From contig CM054114.1 in the NCBI GenBank assembly GCA_028673005.1, positions 25,406,369 through 25,470,368 on the forward strand: 64,000 nt of DNA, given 5' to 3'. The notes beneath the pieces are model-generated. The model saw only the letters and a list, made by a program, of their open reading frames with translations, was not told where the DNA came from and made no database searches. Made by a program: the position numbers and the translations under genes. Below, one piece after another: positions 36,769 to 48,880 of the stretch. The stretch's first letter is position 1, and the number at the start of each line of letters is the position of its first letter. This DNA is from Tanypteryx hageni (lineage: Eukaryota > Arthropoda > Insecta > Odonata > Petaluridae).

Positions 36769-38639
36769 CTCTTTTTTCTTCCACGTTACCCTCTTGACAC
36801 ATCTCTAATCACGTTATCTTTACTTAGTAAAGAACGCCAGGTAATGCAACCAGCGACATTATTGCAAGGTCTAGAATTATGGGGATATGAGAAACTTCGC
36901 ACAACCTTGCTTTGAAACGGGTTTTCCCTCTTGAAAATAATCCATTTAGCAACTCTGACCTACTATATGTTTCATTTCTCAATAAAACCGCCCCTTCATG
37001 GAGAGGTAATTCAAAATCTAGATCTTTCCTTCTTGGTCTTTACGGTTCACCGGCGGGCGCTGCTTAGACCGCTTGAGGGGACCCATCTCATCATCTTCCT
37101 CTTCCCTTTTGCTCCACTTGACATCATCCCAGCGTAACGAGAAGCACTCTTCACCTTTGCCGTTCCGCGGGAGAGATGAAGGGCGTCGCGTGGCGCGAAG
37201 AGGTCGGAAAAGAAAGAGTAGACGCAGCGGAGGAGTACCAAGTGTACGAGGATCGAAAGGACAGCGGTTGGCTTGAAAGAGATTACGGAAGTTGGTAGGG
37301 AAAGAATGCGAATACTCATAGGAGGAGGAGGAGTGAATGAGAGAGTGATAAGGAGACAGAAAAGATAAATGATACAGAAATAGTGATAGAAAGCAATAGG
37401 ACAAAATGAGGCATGTACGTAAATGTACACCCATTTATAATATTATTCCAGCAATTTGAGCGGCGTCGCTTTCGCGGTAGACTGACTTTTAACTTCCTAT
37501 CTACGTGAATGTTTCGTCAGTCGTTGAATATGTATTCCTGTCGTGACGCCACCTCGGCCTTCAGGGTTTATTATTGCATAAAATACTACCTATTCTGGCG
37601 TATCGACCAGAGTTAACAGAGATTATTCCGCGTCTTTGGCGATCATTTGAACTTAATATTAAAATTCACCATTGTTATTTAACAGTCATTTTTGCATCGT
37701 GGTGACAGCGTAAACAGACAAATGGAATCGTTTTTTGTCCAAGTGAGGAGGAGGAGGAGGCTGAAGCAAATTCGCTGAGTAATTAGTTCTAAAAGAAATA
37801 GTACGACTGGATTTAGGAATTTCGAATCGACGATTTCATCGATTTTATTAAATTCTCTGGTTCTATATTATTTCTTACATAACGGAAATAGCGAAAGTGA
37901 AAAGGCACAACTCTCAAAAACAGTCGAGATATATACGTTTAAAAAAGTAAAAAAAAACTTTTCCCGAGTTTCTTCTTCCATTATTTGTTACTTGATAGCA
38001 TTCTCCGAATATTCCACGTTAAACACCAACGTAAGATGTCGGTTTGTCTGAAGGAATGCACGAGATTGTAAAGCGGTATATCTTAAAATTGTTGTTGGAG
38101 CCATCATCATTTCTTTTCACTTCGTTATTAAGTGAACCTTATTTTCACAGTAATTGCTAGAAAAATCAATCTGCGAACTATGTGTGACTGCTCGGTTAAA
38201 CTTGCAGATTTCTGAATCTCTTCGCCATGATTTAGCGGTTACCACTAGATTTTTTAATGTTTTCATGCGCACGCGACAATTGAAAATGTAGGGAAATGGA
38301 TTATATTCGACGAAGAAATGAACGTAAATACGTCTATTTTATTTGCGTATTCACAAGGTTTGTAAGTAAAAATTAATGGGCAATTTACGATGAAGGAATT
38401 ACGTGCACATACAGATTATATTACAACTATTCGAGTAAGGTAAGTTTTAAGTAACAGTCGATTGTATTATTAAGTAAATTAGGAAATTAATTGTTAATTA
38501 AAAAATTCGATATTTCCTTGAACGCTACTCGCATTATACTAAGCTATAAATATGAACTATTTTGACACTATTACGTAATTGTAATGAACGCCTCTGCCTC
38601 CCATGTATGCACGCATGTTGTGTGCATATTCCCACTCTT
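36769..38639. other. Stretch with no recognised gene
   Basis: 37030-37290 has balanced composition and overlapping open frames on both strands (37018-37434 minus, 37073-37276 plus) without recognisable domains. A short GAGGAGGAGGAGG run lies at 37745-37759. The rest is AT-rich. Confidence 0.4.
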
Positions 38640-38905
38640 CCTTACTTCATACGTAGTAAAGGGGAAAATATTGTTTTCATGAAAAAATCGATTTCGAGGT
38701 TTCAACGGAAATACACGTTTTTTACCATTTTGTTGATGATGTATATGTGTTTGTGTGTATGTGAGAGAAATAATATCGGTGCTCTAACTCAAAAACTTGT
38801 CGACGCGCAATTTTGTATTTGATATTTTCGTTAACGAGTAAAGAGTTGATTAGTTTTTTGTAAAAATCGGTAATCGGAAATGAATATTTACTCTTGTCAC
38901 ATCCA
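38640..38905 (+). repeat. Dispersed repeat family, copy in plus orientation
   Basis: It shares collinear blocks with the minus-strand copy at 32555-33012: TTTTCATGAAAAAATCGATT, TTTCAACGGAAATACACG, GTGCTCTAACTCAAAAACTT, GCGCAATTTTGTAT, then TTTTTGTAAAAATCGGTAAT and TTTACTCTTGT. Two copies in opposite orientation 6 kb apart argue for a mobile element, but no terminus or coding region was seen. Confidence 0.6.
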
Positions 38906-38937
38906 GTTTTTAAAAATAATTTCTTTAATATAAGAAG

Positions 38938-39035
38938 ATGATGATCGAGGAGGTGGTAATGGTGATGAGGGTGGTGGTGATCGTTGTGGTAGTGGTGGTG
39001 TGCGTGGAGGTGTTGGTGTGCGTGGTGTTGTAATG
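38938..39035. repeat. GGT/GAT-rich simple repeat
   Basis: Irregular GGTGGTGAT and GGTGTGCGTGG units. It ends with a duplicated GGTGTGCGTGG spaced by 16-17 bp. Confidence 0.8.
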
Positions 39036-39384
39036 GTTCTCCTTACACAAAAATACAAAATAATCTCGTAGCATTTGTTTATAAAATGTTGATTTGAATG
39101 AAGAAATGGAATTTTTAGGCGTTTTTTTCCTTGAATTGAAAAAATGCCATCTCGGACAAAATATAACATTTATTTGGAATCCATAGGCCCCGAACACTTT
39201 GCCTCTCCCCTCGCAGCTTCAAAAAGAGCGACATGTTAATTCCGCCTCAGTTAGTTAGTAATTACGAAAGAAAGGAAACTCATTCTAAGGTTAATGAACT
39301 AGAGACTTGTGATTGTAACACAGAGATTTATAAATAATACAATGTACACCAAATGAATGAATTTGTCTCCCCCATGTGTAGCAT

Positions 39385-39655
39385 TAGTACCCCATAATGG
39401 AGAAAGTGTAAAAAATTTTAAATTGCAACATTTGGGGATTGTTTTAAACTATTATTTTTACATGTGGGAAAAACGAAAATCGCTGCGGAGGGGAAATATT
39501 TAGAATTAAAAATATATGTGTAATGATGAAATATGAAAAATTAATGTCTTTTTATGTTGAGATGAAATGCTTGCAGTATGCAAGCACCAACTACTAGTAT
39601 GTTATATATATGTTATATCCTCCTCTGTAAGAGTCGTCGATATATAATGATAAGT
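39385..39655 (+). mobile_element. Right-arm fragment of the palindromic element family (copy E1)
   Basis: It ends ATGCTTGCAGTATGCAAGCA then CCAACTACTAGTATG, TATATCCTCCTCTGTAAGAG and ATATATAATGAT. This corresponds to the last 270 bp of the element at 40404-41591 (ATGCTTGCAGTATGCAGGCA ... ATATATAATGAT). Only one arm is present. Confidence 0.7.
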
Positions 39656-39672
39656 TCTATATTTAACTAATA

Positions 39673-40400
39673 GAAGGTGCTTGCATACTGAAAGCATTTA
39701 ATCGCATCTTGAAAATAACATACATTTTCAGAGAGATATTTCATCATGAGGAATATTTCCTTAATTCTAAAGATTTTTCCTCTGGACGGGTTTTCGTTTT
39801 TTCATTATGGAACATTATGGAACAATAATGGACTAAATCAAGCACTAATTTTTTCAATTTTCGAAATATTATACTTTTTCCCACATTGAGTTAATAATGC
39901 CACACATTTCTGCCAAATTTTAAATTTATAGTACAATTAAAAGCGAAATAACATTTATCTAATTGTTAAAATTTAAATAATTTTTAACGGCCAAAATAAC
40001 AATTTGATGGATAAATTGAAATGTTTAATCGTTTACGTAGATTAACCTCTAAATAATTTAAAAATTTCAGCTCCCTAACTTGCATCGTAGTGTCTATGCA
40101 TCTACTTATTTGTTTAAATTTTAAGAATTTTTAACTGCCAAACAAATTAAAATATCGAAAATCCCTATTTCGTTTTTTTACAAATACTAAACCTGAAAAA
40201 ATTTTCAGCTCCGTAGCACATTGTGAAATACATAAACCTTGAAAATTTGTTTAAACAATTGCGAATTTTTAGCGGCCGCATTGTTGCACTTTTTCAAGAT
40301 TTTCGTTTTTTCTAGTAGGTTTTGCACATAATCCTACCTAAGAAAATTTCGAATATCCAGCTCATCTGGAAGTGCCTAAACATTTGTATCCTCCTATATG
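39673..40400 (-). mobile_element. One-armed copy of the palindromic family (copy E2)
   Basis: From AGGTGCTTGCATACTG onward it follows an arm of the family through ...AATTTTTAACTGCC, and then its asymmetric centre reads TTTTCAGCTCCGTAGCAC ... GCACTTTTTCAAG. In the complete element at 40404-41591 the same centre occurs in the reverse orientation. E2 is therefore inverted relative to E3 and lost its second arm after about 40310. Confidence 0.7.
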
Positions 40401-40403
40401 TTA

Positions 40404-41591
40404 TCATTATATATCGACGTTTATGTTATACTAGTAGAAGGTGCTTGCATACTGCAAGAATTTCATCTCACCTTGAAGAAACATTAATTTTTCAGAAAGA
40501 TATTTCATCATGGGAAATATTTCTTTAATTCAAAATATTTCTCCTCGGGACCGATTTTCGTTTTATCCTTATGGAACAATAATGGAGTAAAACAATAGCT
40601 ATTTTTTTCTATTTTAGGAATATTATACTTTTTACACATTGGGTTAATAATGCCACTCATTTCTGCCAAATTTTAAATTTTTAGCACATTTAGAAGTGAA
40701 ATAACATTTATCTAATTGTTTAAATTTAAATAATTTTTTACGGCCAAAATAACAATTTCATGGATAAATTGAAATGTTTATTCGTTTACATAGACTATCC
40801 TCCAAATAATTTAAAAATTTCAGATCCCTAACTCTCGGCGTAGTGTCTTAGCAACTACCTATTTGTTTAAATTGTAAGAATTTTTAACTGCCAAAAAAAA
40901 TTTCAAAAATCTTGAAAAAGTGCAACAATGCGGTCGCTAAAAATTCGCGATTATTTAAACAAATTTTGAAGGTTTATGTATTTCCGCAAGTGCTAAGGAG
41001 TTGAAATATTTTTTACAAGTAAAAATTCGTAAAAAATGAAATACGGTTATACAAATTATGATAATTTCATTTGTTTTGCAGTTAAAAATTCTTAAAGTTT
41101 AAACAAATAGGTAAATGTTTAGACACTACGCGGCAAGTTAGGGAGTTGAAATTTTTAAATTATTTAGAATTTTGTCTGTATCAACGAATAAACATTTCAA
41201 TGTATCCATAAAATTGTTATTTTGGCCGATATAAATTATTTAAATTTAAACAATTAGATAAATGTTATTTCACTTTTAATTGTACTATAAATTTAAAATT
41301 TGGTAAAAATTTGCGGCATTTTTAACTCAATGTGGGAAAAGTATAATATTTCGAAAATTGCAAAAATTAGTGATTGTTTTACTCTATTATTTTTCCATAA
41401 TGAAAAAACGAAAACCGGTCCAGAGGAAAAACCTTATGAAACAAAGAAATATATCTTATAATGAAATATCTCTCTGAAAAATTAATGTTTTTTTCAAGGT
41501 GAGAGAAATGCTTGCAGTATGCAGGCACCTTCTACTAATGTGTTATATCCTCCTCCTCCTCCTGTGTAAGGAACGTCTATATATAATGATA
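40404..41591 (+). mobile_element. Complete foldback-like palindromic element (copy E3)
   Basis: Two inverted arms of about 500 bp (about 40404-40900 and 41074-41591) flank a centre of about 170 bp. The outer ends match as ATCATTATATATCGACGTT and, read backwards, ATCATTATATATAGACGTT. They are followed in both by TAGTAGAAGGTGC-TGCATACT and then by ATTTCA/TCTCACCTTGAA. I estimate about 85 percent identity between arms. No open frame of note is present, so it is a non-autonomous foldback/long-TIR element. It is the best preserved member of a family with at least three other pieces in this window (33830-33886, 39385-39655, 39673-40400). Confidence 0.75.
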
Positions 41592-43115
41592 TAAAAATAT
41601 GAATTACCAGTCAATTTACTATCAAAAGAAAGATGTGTAGTAACTTACTATGAACTAAATACTTATATGAACTGCAATAGGTTATAACAGTATTTTAAGA
41701 TCGCTTTTTTCTTTTAACTACATGTTGTCTTGAATTTTTTTATGAAAATTTACTTTATTTAAAGAAATTTAAATATGTCATAAAATGTCATTTTTCCAAT
41801 CCTATTTGGAATTCGGCTCGAAATATTTGCTGTATTATCATTTATAGAAATCCATTAAAAATATGAATTCTCACCATTTAGCAATGGCGCATGATTTAAT
41901 AGCAAAAAATCGTTTACAATAAATTATAATTTATTATTGTTATTTTTGTATTTCAGCATCTTTTAATCCTAAACAAATGCTACGTCCTCTTCCTCTTTCT
42001 CCATTTCTTCTCATTCCAATTATCTTTTCCCTCTTTCCTCTAATTACTTAACAAATTCAGTAAACAATGTATACCCATGTATAAAAGTCTATAATCCTAT
42101 TTCTGTTCTGAAAAGTATGCTCAAAATCACATATAACAAAAGGCACTGTGTTACGCTGTCGGTCGCACTTCTGGTTGAGGGTTCCTGAAACATTAATTTT
42201 TTCCACGTGCACGGAGGCAGCGTATTAAACTTTTGCATTTAAAAATCACTTAGAATCATTGTTTGGAACTCGGGACTTGAAACAAGATACGGCTAATAAA
42301 ATGAAATTTCATTTTCCTCCCGTCGATTTTCTTATACCCGGCAAATCGTTTCACAAATTAATTTCTAACGCGAGAATTCGACTTATTTTTACGTAAAAAT
42401 CTATCATCGCAAGGCGATTTGCAATGCTGCCGGTTTTGTGTAATTGGGTATGATTCACTGGGACTATAAGCAAGTGTCGCATCTGTCCTCATATGCTCGT
42501 TATTTCGACGCTATTGTGAGGTATAAACAACACTTTGGTAAGGATAAACAATATGACAGTAACTAAAATAACTATTCCATTATTCACTGCTATTGTGTTT
42601 ATAAGCGTTCCTAAGTCAAAGATTCCTAAAAATCCTAAAAATGATTCATTTTTTTAAAGGTATAGAGTTCTATTTTTCTGCGAAAGCTGAATAAGTTTTT
42701 AATCTTTTACTAAGAACGAAAAATATAATTTTTTGATTTATGTTAATGGAAGAACGTTTTGCTTACTTTAAAAAGTAAAAAATATGATATTCTCATAATT
42801 GAATGCTCCAGAAAACTAATAAACTTTGGGCATGTCAAAGTAGCCTAGCAAACTGTTTAACAAACAAATGCTCATTAACCTTTCTTTTTCACATACACTC
42901 TACATGTCAAAACTATTTTTACATTCTGGAACATTCAATTATCTGTATTTTATATTTATTCTTTGCATTTTAGTTTAATTGAATATCTAAGTCATGCATA
43001 CCCGCCATTATTGACAGGCTATTACTTTAGCATATAAATAAATAAATAAACACATAAATAGTGAGAGAGATGATGTTTTGGTTTTTTATTTATGGATAAT
43101 TAACCTCTTGGATTA
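41592..43115. other. AT-rich stretch, no recognised gene
   Basis: No gene could be supported. A short ATAAATAAATAAATAAA run lies at about 43035-43050. Confidence 0.4.
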
Positions 43116-43119
43116 TTAT

Positions 43120-43352
43120 TACCAAGTGAGAGAGAGAGAGAGATTGTGGGGATATTAGAGGAAGAGTATGAGATAGTTATGGTTGCAGAAGGAGAAAGAA
43201 AGAGACAAAGAAGTAAAGGGAAATGGTAGAAGAACATTGAGTGAAAGACGAAAGTAATAGGACGAATTTCAAACCGCGCTGAAGAGAAGGGAGAGAGATA
43301 AGATGGAAATATGAAATAATAAATGGAAGATGGATACAGAGAAGAATTCAAA

Positions 43353-43414
<62 letters not shown>

Positions 43415-44620
43415 ATGGAAGGACCAAAATCGAAAGTGATTGAAAGGATGAAAGGAGAGAGAGAAAGAGATAATAGGAGGGGAGAAGGTAAATCGACTGT
43501 GGACAAAAGAGGAAAAAGCAATGAACCAAGAGGAAGAGAGAGAGAGAGAAGTGAGGGAGAGTGTTAGAGAGTGAGAGAGTTTTAAGAAACTTGGGATAGG
43601 AAAAGATGCATTGAGAGACAGAGAGATGGATTACTGTATTTCCGAAAAAGGAGTCAGGAGGAGATGTGGAATGGAAGGGAGAATAAGAGAGTAGAAATGC
43701 GAGTGGGTGGGATTGGACAGGTTGGGAGGGAAATGGTAGGCGGGAGAAGGAGTGGGGGAAAAGTTCGAGAAGAAATTCGAGCGAGTGAAAGAAAGGGGCG
43801 TGTCGATCGGGGGGGAGAGAAAAATGAGAAGAGAAAGGGAGGGGCAATGAGAGAGTGGAAGGCGGAAGGGAAAGGGGAATAGGTGGGAACGGGAGAGAAA
43901 GAGGGCGAGAGGAGGAGGGGAGAGGAGGAGCGAAGGGGAGAAAATAAGGGAAAAGGGAGGGAAATAGTGAAAGGTAGGCAGATGGGGAGAGTAAAGAATA
44001 AAGAGAGAGGGAGTATGAGGTAGGAGAAAGAGAGTTAAAGAGATGGAGAGAGAAGAGTGAGGGGGAAATAGAGAGACGAAGGAAGAGAGAGGGAGGAAGG
44101 AAGGAAAATAGAGATATGGAGAGAGTGAAAGGGGTTAATGACAGGGTGGGATGGAGAGAGAGGGGGAGAGTGATAGGGGGAATAGATTTATGGAGGGAGA
44201 TAGAAAAATTGAGATATGGAGGGAGAGAAAGGGGTAATGGATATGGTAGGATGGAGAGGCAGGGAGAGAGAGAGGGGGAATAGAGAGATGGAAGGAGAGG
44301 AAGGGAAGGACAGGTAGGAAAGGATACGGAGGGAATGAGGGAGAGAGAGGGATGGAAGGAGATGGAGGGAGCGAAGATGGGAGGAGGGAAGGAGAGAGGA
44401 GGATAGGAGAGGGAAGGAGAGAGGAGGAAGTAGGAGGGAAGGAGACAGAGAAGGGAGAAGAGGAAGGGAATGAGAAGAGGGAGTTGAAGAGAGGGGGAGA
44501 ATGAGTGAAAGAGAGGGGGAGAATGAATGGAATGAGAAAGCAGTTGAATGGAAAAATGAAATACGAGAATTCTAAAGGCGAGAGAGAGGAGGAATGGGAG
44601 AGTGAGTGAGGGGAATAAGA
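43120..44620. repeat. Polypurine tract, about 1.5 kb
   Basis: The plus strand is almost all A and G, with GAGAGAGAGG-type units. A (TA)n tract at 43354-43411 interrupts it. The longest open frame in the window (476 codons, minus strand, 43269-44699) runs through both, reading as Ser/Pro/Leu/Phe with a run of Ile-Tyr from the (TA)n; this is a composition artefact. Confidence 0.9.
43354..43411. repeat. (TA)n microsatellite inside a polypurine tract
   Basis: About 29 uninterrupted AT units. Confidence 0.98.
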
Positions 44621-45413
44621 AGATAGGAACCGCCCGGACGAGAAAATGGAACGTGACGCCCGTTTCCCAGAATGCGAAGGAAGTGATAGAAAACGGCAAA
44701 AATACGCGGAAGTATTTCGCGGAAATGTTTTTAATATGGAAATTTTACCGAAAAGTTCTACGGATTGGATCAAGATTTAAATATCGGTTCCCTCGTCTGT
44801 TTTCCTTTGCCGCGATACGTTTTATGCCAACAACTTTCAAACGGATGAACTGTTTTTATTTGTATTTAATTTATGCGATGGATGACCTTTTGGACGTCGA
44901 CTGTTCGTATTTACGTTATTTGCAATGTTATGTCGCGGACGCTTTTAATTAATTAACCATAATCGATTTCAAATTCAATTAACTAATTTAAAGATTATCA
45001 TGCCTGAATGTAGCTTTTAACACCACGAATGCACAAAATGAGCGTAATTACTTTTGTGTGGATACACATTCGCTCGTTTTATCGAGACGAGTTGGAAACG
45101 CATGCAAGCATGTGTGGAATAGTCGCCTATACTTAGGCGTCAGGGGATGAAATCGATGGGAAAAACATGAAGAGTAAATTTTTCGGATGAGCTTTAGAGA
45201 ATATAATGAACTCAGGCAAAACGTACCCCATCACTTTCTAAACACGACATTCATACCGAATGTAACGTGAAAAACGAACGAAAAAGAAAACAACCAAGAT
45301 CTACGTACATAATCTGGAACGCATTCTACAACTGATGCAACTTATGAATCAAAATACGCAACAAAAGATTTATTTTTAAACAAATGAAATACGAGTGTGT
45401 ATCTCTCACGGAA
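44621..45413. other. Stretch with no recognised gene
   Basis: A 116-codon plus-strand frame at 44602-44952 starts in the purine tract and has no recognisable domain. The rest is AT-rich. Confidence 0.4.
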
Positions 45414-45470
45414 TTCTAATGCAGCGCGACCGGTTTCGCTGCGATCGTAGCATAATCAGATGATATATGC
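45414..45470 (-). mobile_element. Penelope-like terminal signature, second family
   Basis: The minus strand reads CATCTGATTATGCTACGATC then GCAGCGAAACCGGTCGCGCT. The pattern CTGAT-GA/TA, short stem (GCT...AGC), GAAAC, CGGT resembles the hammerhead-derived motif of Penelope-like element terminal repeats, with one mismatch to CUGAUGA. No reverse transcriptase or GIY-YIG frame is next to it. Confidence 0.4.
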
Positions 45471-46296
45471 ACCACTTCAATAAATAGGGAGTGGAAATTT
45501 GGAACGTTCGCAATGCTTTTTTAATTCTATAAAAACTTATAGATTTAGTTTTCAACTGTATTCAAAGGCTCGTACATCAAAAATACTTCTGAAGGTAAGA
45601 ATGTTACTTCCGTTTAGACGAAGCTACCAAACTTGTGAAGGTCACACGATTAAATCCTGGTCCTCTACTCAGCAGCAAAATATCATTTTGGTCTCATTTT
45701 GCTATTAGAATCATATAAATATTTGTAAAATGTATCACGTCAGGTAACCGAAGTTAACTCTTTTATCGAGTTTCACGTTCACCATATTGTTTTGCATCAT
45801 TAATGTGTTAGAACACTGGGCTTTGTTTTAGAACATGTCTCGTCAATACTAGCATTGAAGGGCATTAATTTCTGTGAAGATGGTGCATGCTATAATAACC
45901 AAGATGGTAATCAACTCTCAAAATTATGTTGCCGTTTGATTTGATATATTTAACTTTAATCTTCAAATATATTTGCTTTACACAAAGTACGATAATTAGA
46001 GAGAAAAGGGATTGACAAATGATTCCATTCTGCCGACATTATAGGAGTGACAGCAGGTATTAAATAGAGCCATCTTAAAAATATTAATCCAGGATTTATA
46101 GCAAAAAAATGGGTGATATTTGATATACGATAGTTGTCTAAAAGCGCAATCCGTAAACTGTGTCTGAGATAGATTTTAACTTTTAAACAAGATGGAAAAG
46201 TATATACTCCATAAATGGAATACAGAGATTTCAGAGGCGTTCTTAATAGGAAATACGTATGAAACGGTAACGAAATATTGGGGGATTCTCCGAATC

Positions 46297-46660
46297 AAGA
46301 AGTCGTAATTATGTGGTCTCGCGGACTATCTTGTAAAAAATGTTTACCTCTTTCACAATAATTTTTTTATCTGTACATTACGGATGATACAAGGGCGTGG
46401 GATAAAAAACATGGATTTTGATTGTTGTTTGCAGAGAGAAACGTTTTAGAGATCGAGGTAAACAAAATATGCGATGTATTCCTTGGGATTTTCTCAAATT
46501 TATCCAAAAATATAACTCTTAATTATGTTGTCTCGCGGACTTATTTGTGACAAATGAAGTCCTCTATCCAAATAGATTGTTTAATCTATACCTTACAGAT
46601 CATATAAGAGTTAGGGAGAGAAAAGTAAGGCATTTCATTGTTGCTTTAACCAGATACGAA
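46297..46660 (+). repeat. Two diverged direct repeats 214 bp apart
   Basis: AATTATGTGGTCTCGCGGAC at 46307 and AATTATGTTGTCTCGCGGAC at 46521 head two collinear segments of about 150 bp. Both continue through CTTGTAAAAAATG/TTTGTGACAAATG, ATCTGTACATTACGGATGATACAAG/ATCTATACCTTACAGATCATATAAG and ATTGTTG. The segment just before (46190-46205, AACAAGATGGAAAAGTATA) also recurs at 31465-31484, hinting at a dispersed element. Confidence 0.6.
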
Positions 46661-47334
46661 TATAAGTTTATTAAAGTAATTATGTAAAAGGAAAGTTCTA
46701 AGTGACGAACGCAGTTAAAAATCACATTATGATGATAAATCTTAATAAGGATCACTCCCACTTAATTTAATTAAAATCCTTCAAGCAGTTTATGAGACGA
46801 AAGTTACGATGAATGGACGGACGAGACGTGACCTCAAGGCGTTCTGCTACTACCGCTTCGCTGGTAAAGAACGTCTAAAAATAGTGCGGCTACAGTTGCC
46901 ATAAGACTTTGCACTGCTTATAAACCGCGTTTCGCGAAAGATCAACATTTATGATGAAACGCCTAAGTTTATTTAGGATGAAGTTTACCTACATCATACA
47001 AACGATCAATCTGTGTTCACCGATTTCAGAGTTATTGCTAGGTATGTGCGAGTGTGTTTGCGTGTGTGCGCATGTATCTATGCTCGTAAAAATTTTAGTG
47101 CAGAATAAGAAGAAGCAAAATGGCGAATCGCGGTTCCAGAAAAGTAAGTGGGCGAGCGATTTCATACCGCGTTAAGAGTTGAAATCCCGTTCGTCAGGAC
47201 AGGTCATAAAATAAGAATTGGGGTGGGAGTGCAGTGATATCGCTTTCGTCGAGATCACGGTGGGATCTCCAACTTAAAAGTTTCTTCTTTGAGTGATTCT
47301 GGAAGTTTTAATGCGACTTTGGCAGAGGGAGAGG

Positions 47335-47492
47335 GAAGTAGATCTTCAACGAGAGACTCAGATAGAGACTGAGGGATAGACTGTGAGAGAGAGAGAGCGG
47401 AAGAGAGAGAGAGGAAGAGAGAGAGAGGAAGAGAGAGAGGAAGAGAAAGAGGAAGAGCGACAGAGCGAGAGGAAGAGAGAGAGAGGGGGTGC
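47335..47492. repeat. Purine-rich (GAGA)n-like tract
   Basis: Degenerate GAGAGAGAGGAAGA units. The minus-strand frame 47255-47824 through it has no recognisable domain outside the low-complexity Ser/Leu run. Confidence 0.85.
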
Positions 47493-48669
47493 CAAAAGCG
47501 TGCGAACGAAAGGACAAATAAAATAAAACATTTGCTCTCTCGGATGAAATCTATATATAATGTAAGCAAATCTTTTTCTACACATACTTTCGGAGGAAAT
47601 GTTCGGAAGATAATAGTCCTCTTTCTCGCCCATATCGCCATTCGAGACGGATATGGACCAGGATCAAATCCCGACCGCCCGTAAGATCCGAGAATTTTCG
47701 AAACAAAAGAGGGTGGAATCTTTGCGCAAGAGTCGAGTCGGCGTTGATCTTTCGATGAAAGATATGCTACGCTGCACCTTTGTCTGCGAAATGGCTCGGG
47801 ATTGGGATTCTCATAGTGTTGCAAAATTGGTACAAGAATGGATTTTTATACCATTTCGAAAGCAGTTTTTTGTGTTTTATATTCGTTAAACGGGACTATC
47901 GCGTCGCTATTCAAAGGTTGTTCCAATAATGAAAGAGAATTGAAATTTTAAAAAATATATAGAATCTGCCGATGAAGGCTTAATTTTGTGCGATTACATT
48001 ATAAATATCGAAGAATAATAAAAATCACTTAATAAAAAAATCCACTTTAATTTAAGATAATAGGATCCGAGCTCCGACATTACAGCGCCATCACCATATG
48101 ATAATGACGTACCAGTGTCGCGTTACCCTACGTTAAAGTGGATTTTTTCACCAAGTTACCTTTATTTTTCTTTATCAGAAAGTAAAAAATAATCAAACAA
48201 AGATTAGCAGCGCGTGGACGAAAGAGGAATAAAAAAATTCGCCGAAATATCGGGCGATTCGGATGTATGAATAACGCTAATTTTCGTGGTTCTCGACAAT
48301 AGCTCCATTTCAGCGAGAGGCGCGATAAAAGAGTAGAAAAGGAGAGCGACGGAGGATAAAATAGCATCGTCGCAGAGGAGAACATGGGTGCGCGGCGAGA
48401 CACACGTAGTAAGCTGGTCATGAACCTTGGATGCGAGTTAACACCACCCTTCTCCGCCAGGGGAAGATGAGTTAAGAGCACCGTTAAGCTCCATTCCTCT
48501 CTCTCTCTATATCTCTCTATCGGGCGCACAAACTCTTCTCCTTTCCATTTTCTAAATTGCAACAAATCCGGGCAAAAAGAGAGAGCGAAAAATAAGACGA
48601 ACGCGAAAAGGAGAATCGGAAGGATATGTGCGTGCCACCAGAGAAGGCTCTTACGAATATCAGATAGAA

Positions 48670-48880
48670 AGCGAGAGAGAGAGATAGCATTCGTGGATCA
48701 AAGAGAAGCTTTGAAGTTAAACGGGGGAAGACTGGAAGGAGATGGTAGAGGAGGGAAAGAGAGAGAGGAAAGGGAGAAAATGGGAGGAGGGAGATGGAGG
48801 GAGAAGGAGGGAGATGGAGGGAGAGGGATGGAGAGGGAGGAGGGAGGGAGAGGGAGGACTGGAGGCGAGAGGAGTAGGAA
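48670..48880. repeat. Polypurine tract with GGGAGAAGGAGGGAGATGGA units
   Basis: The plus strand is A/G-rich, with a short tandem of GGAGGGAGATGGAGGGAGA-like units at about 48785-48830. Confidence 0.85.

Noticed and set aside
43269..44699. 476-codon minus-strand open frame
   Set aside because: It is Ser/Pro/Leu/Phe low complexity across a polypurine tract and includes an Ile-Tyr run from (TA)n; overlapping frames look the same.
44602..44952. 116-codon plus-strand open frame
   Set aside because: It starts in a purine tract and shows no recognisable domain.
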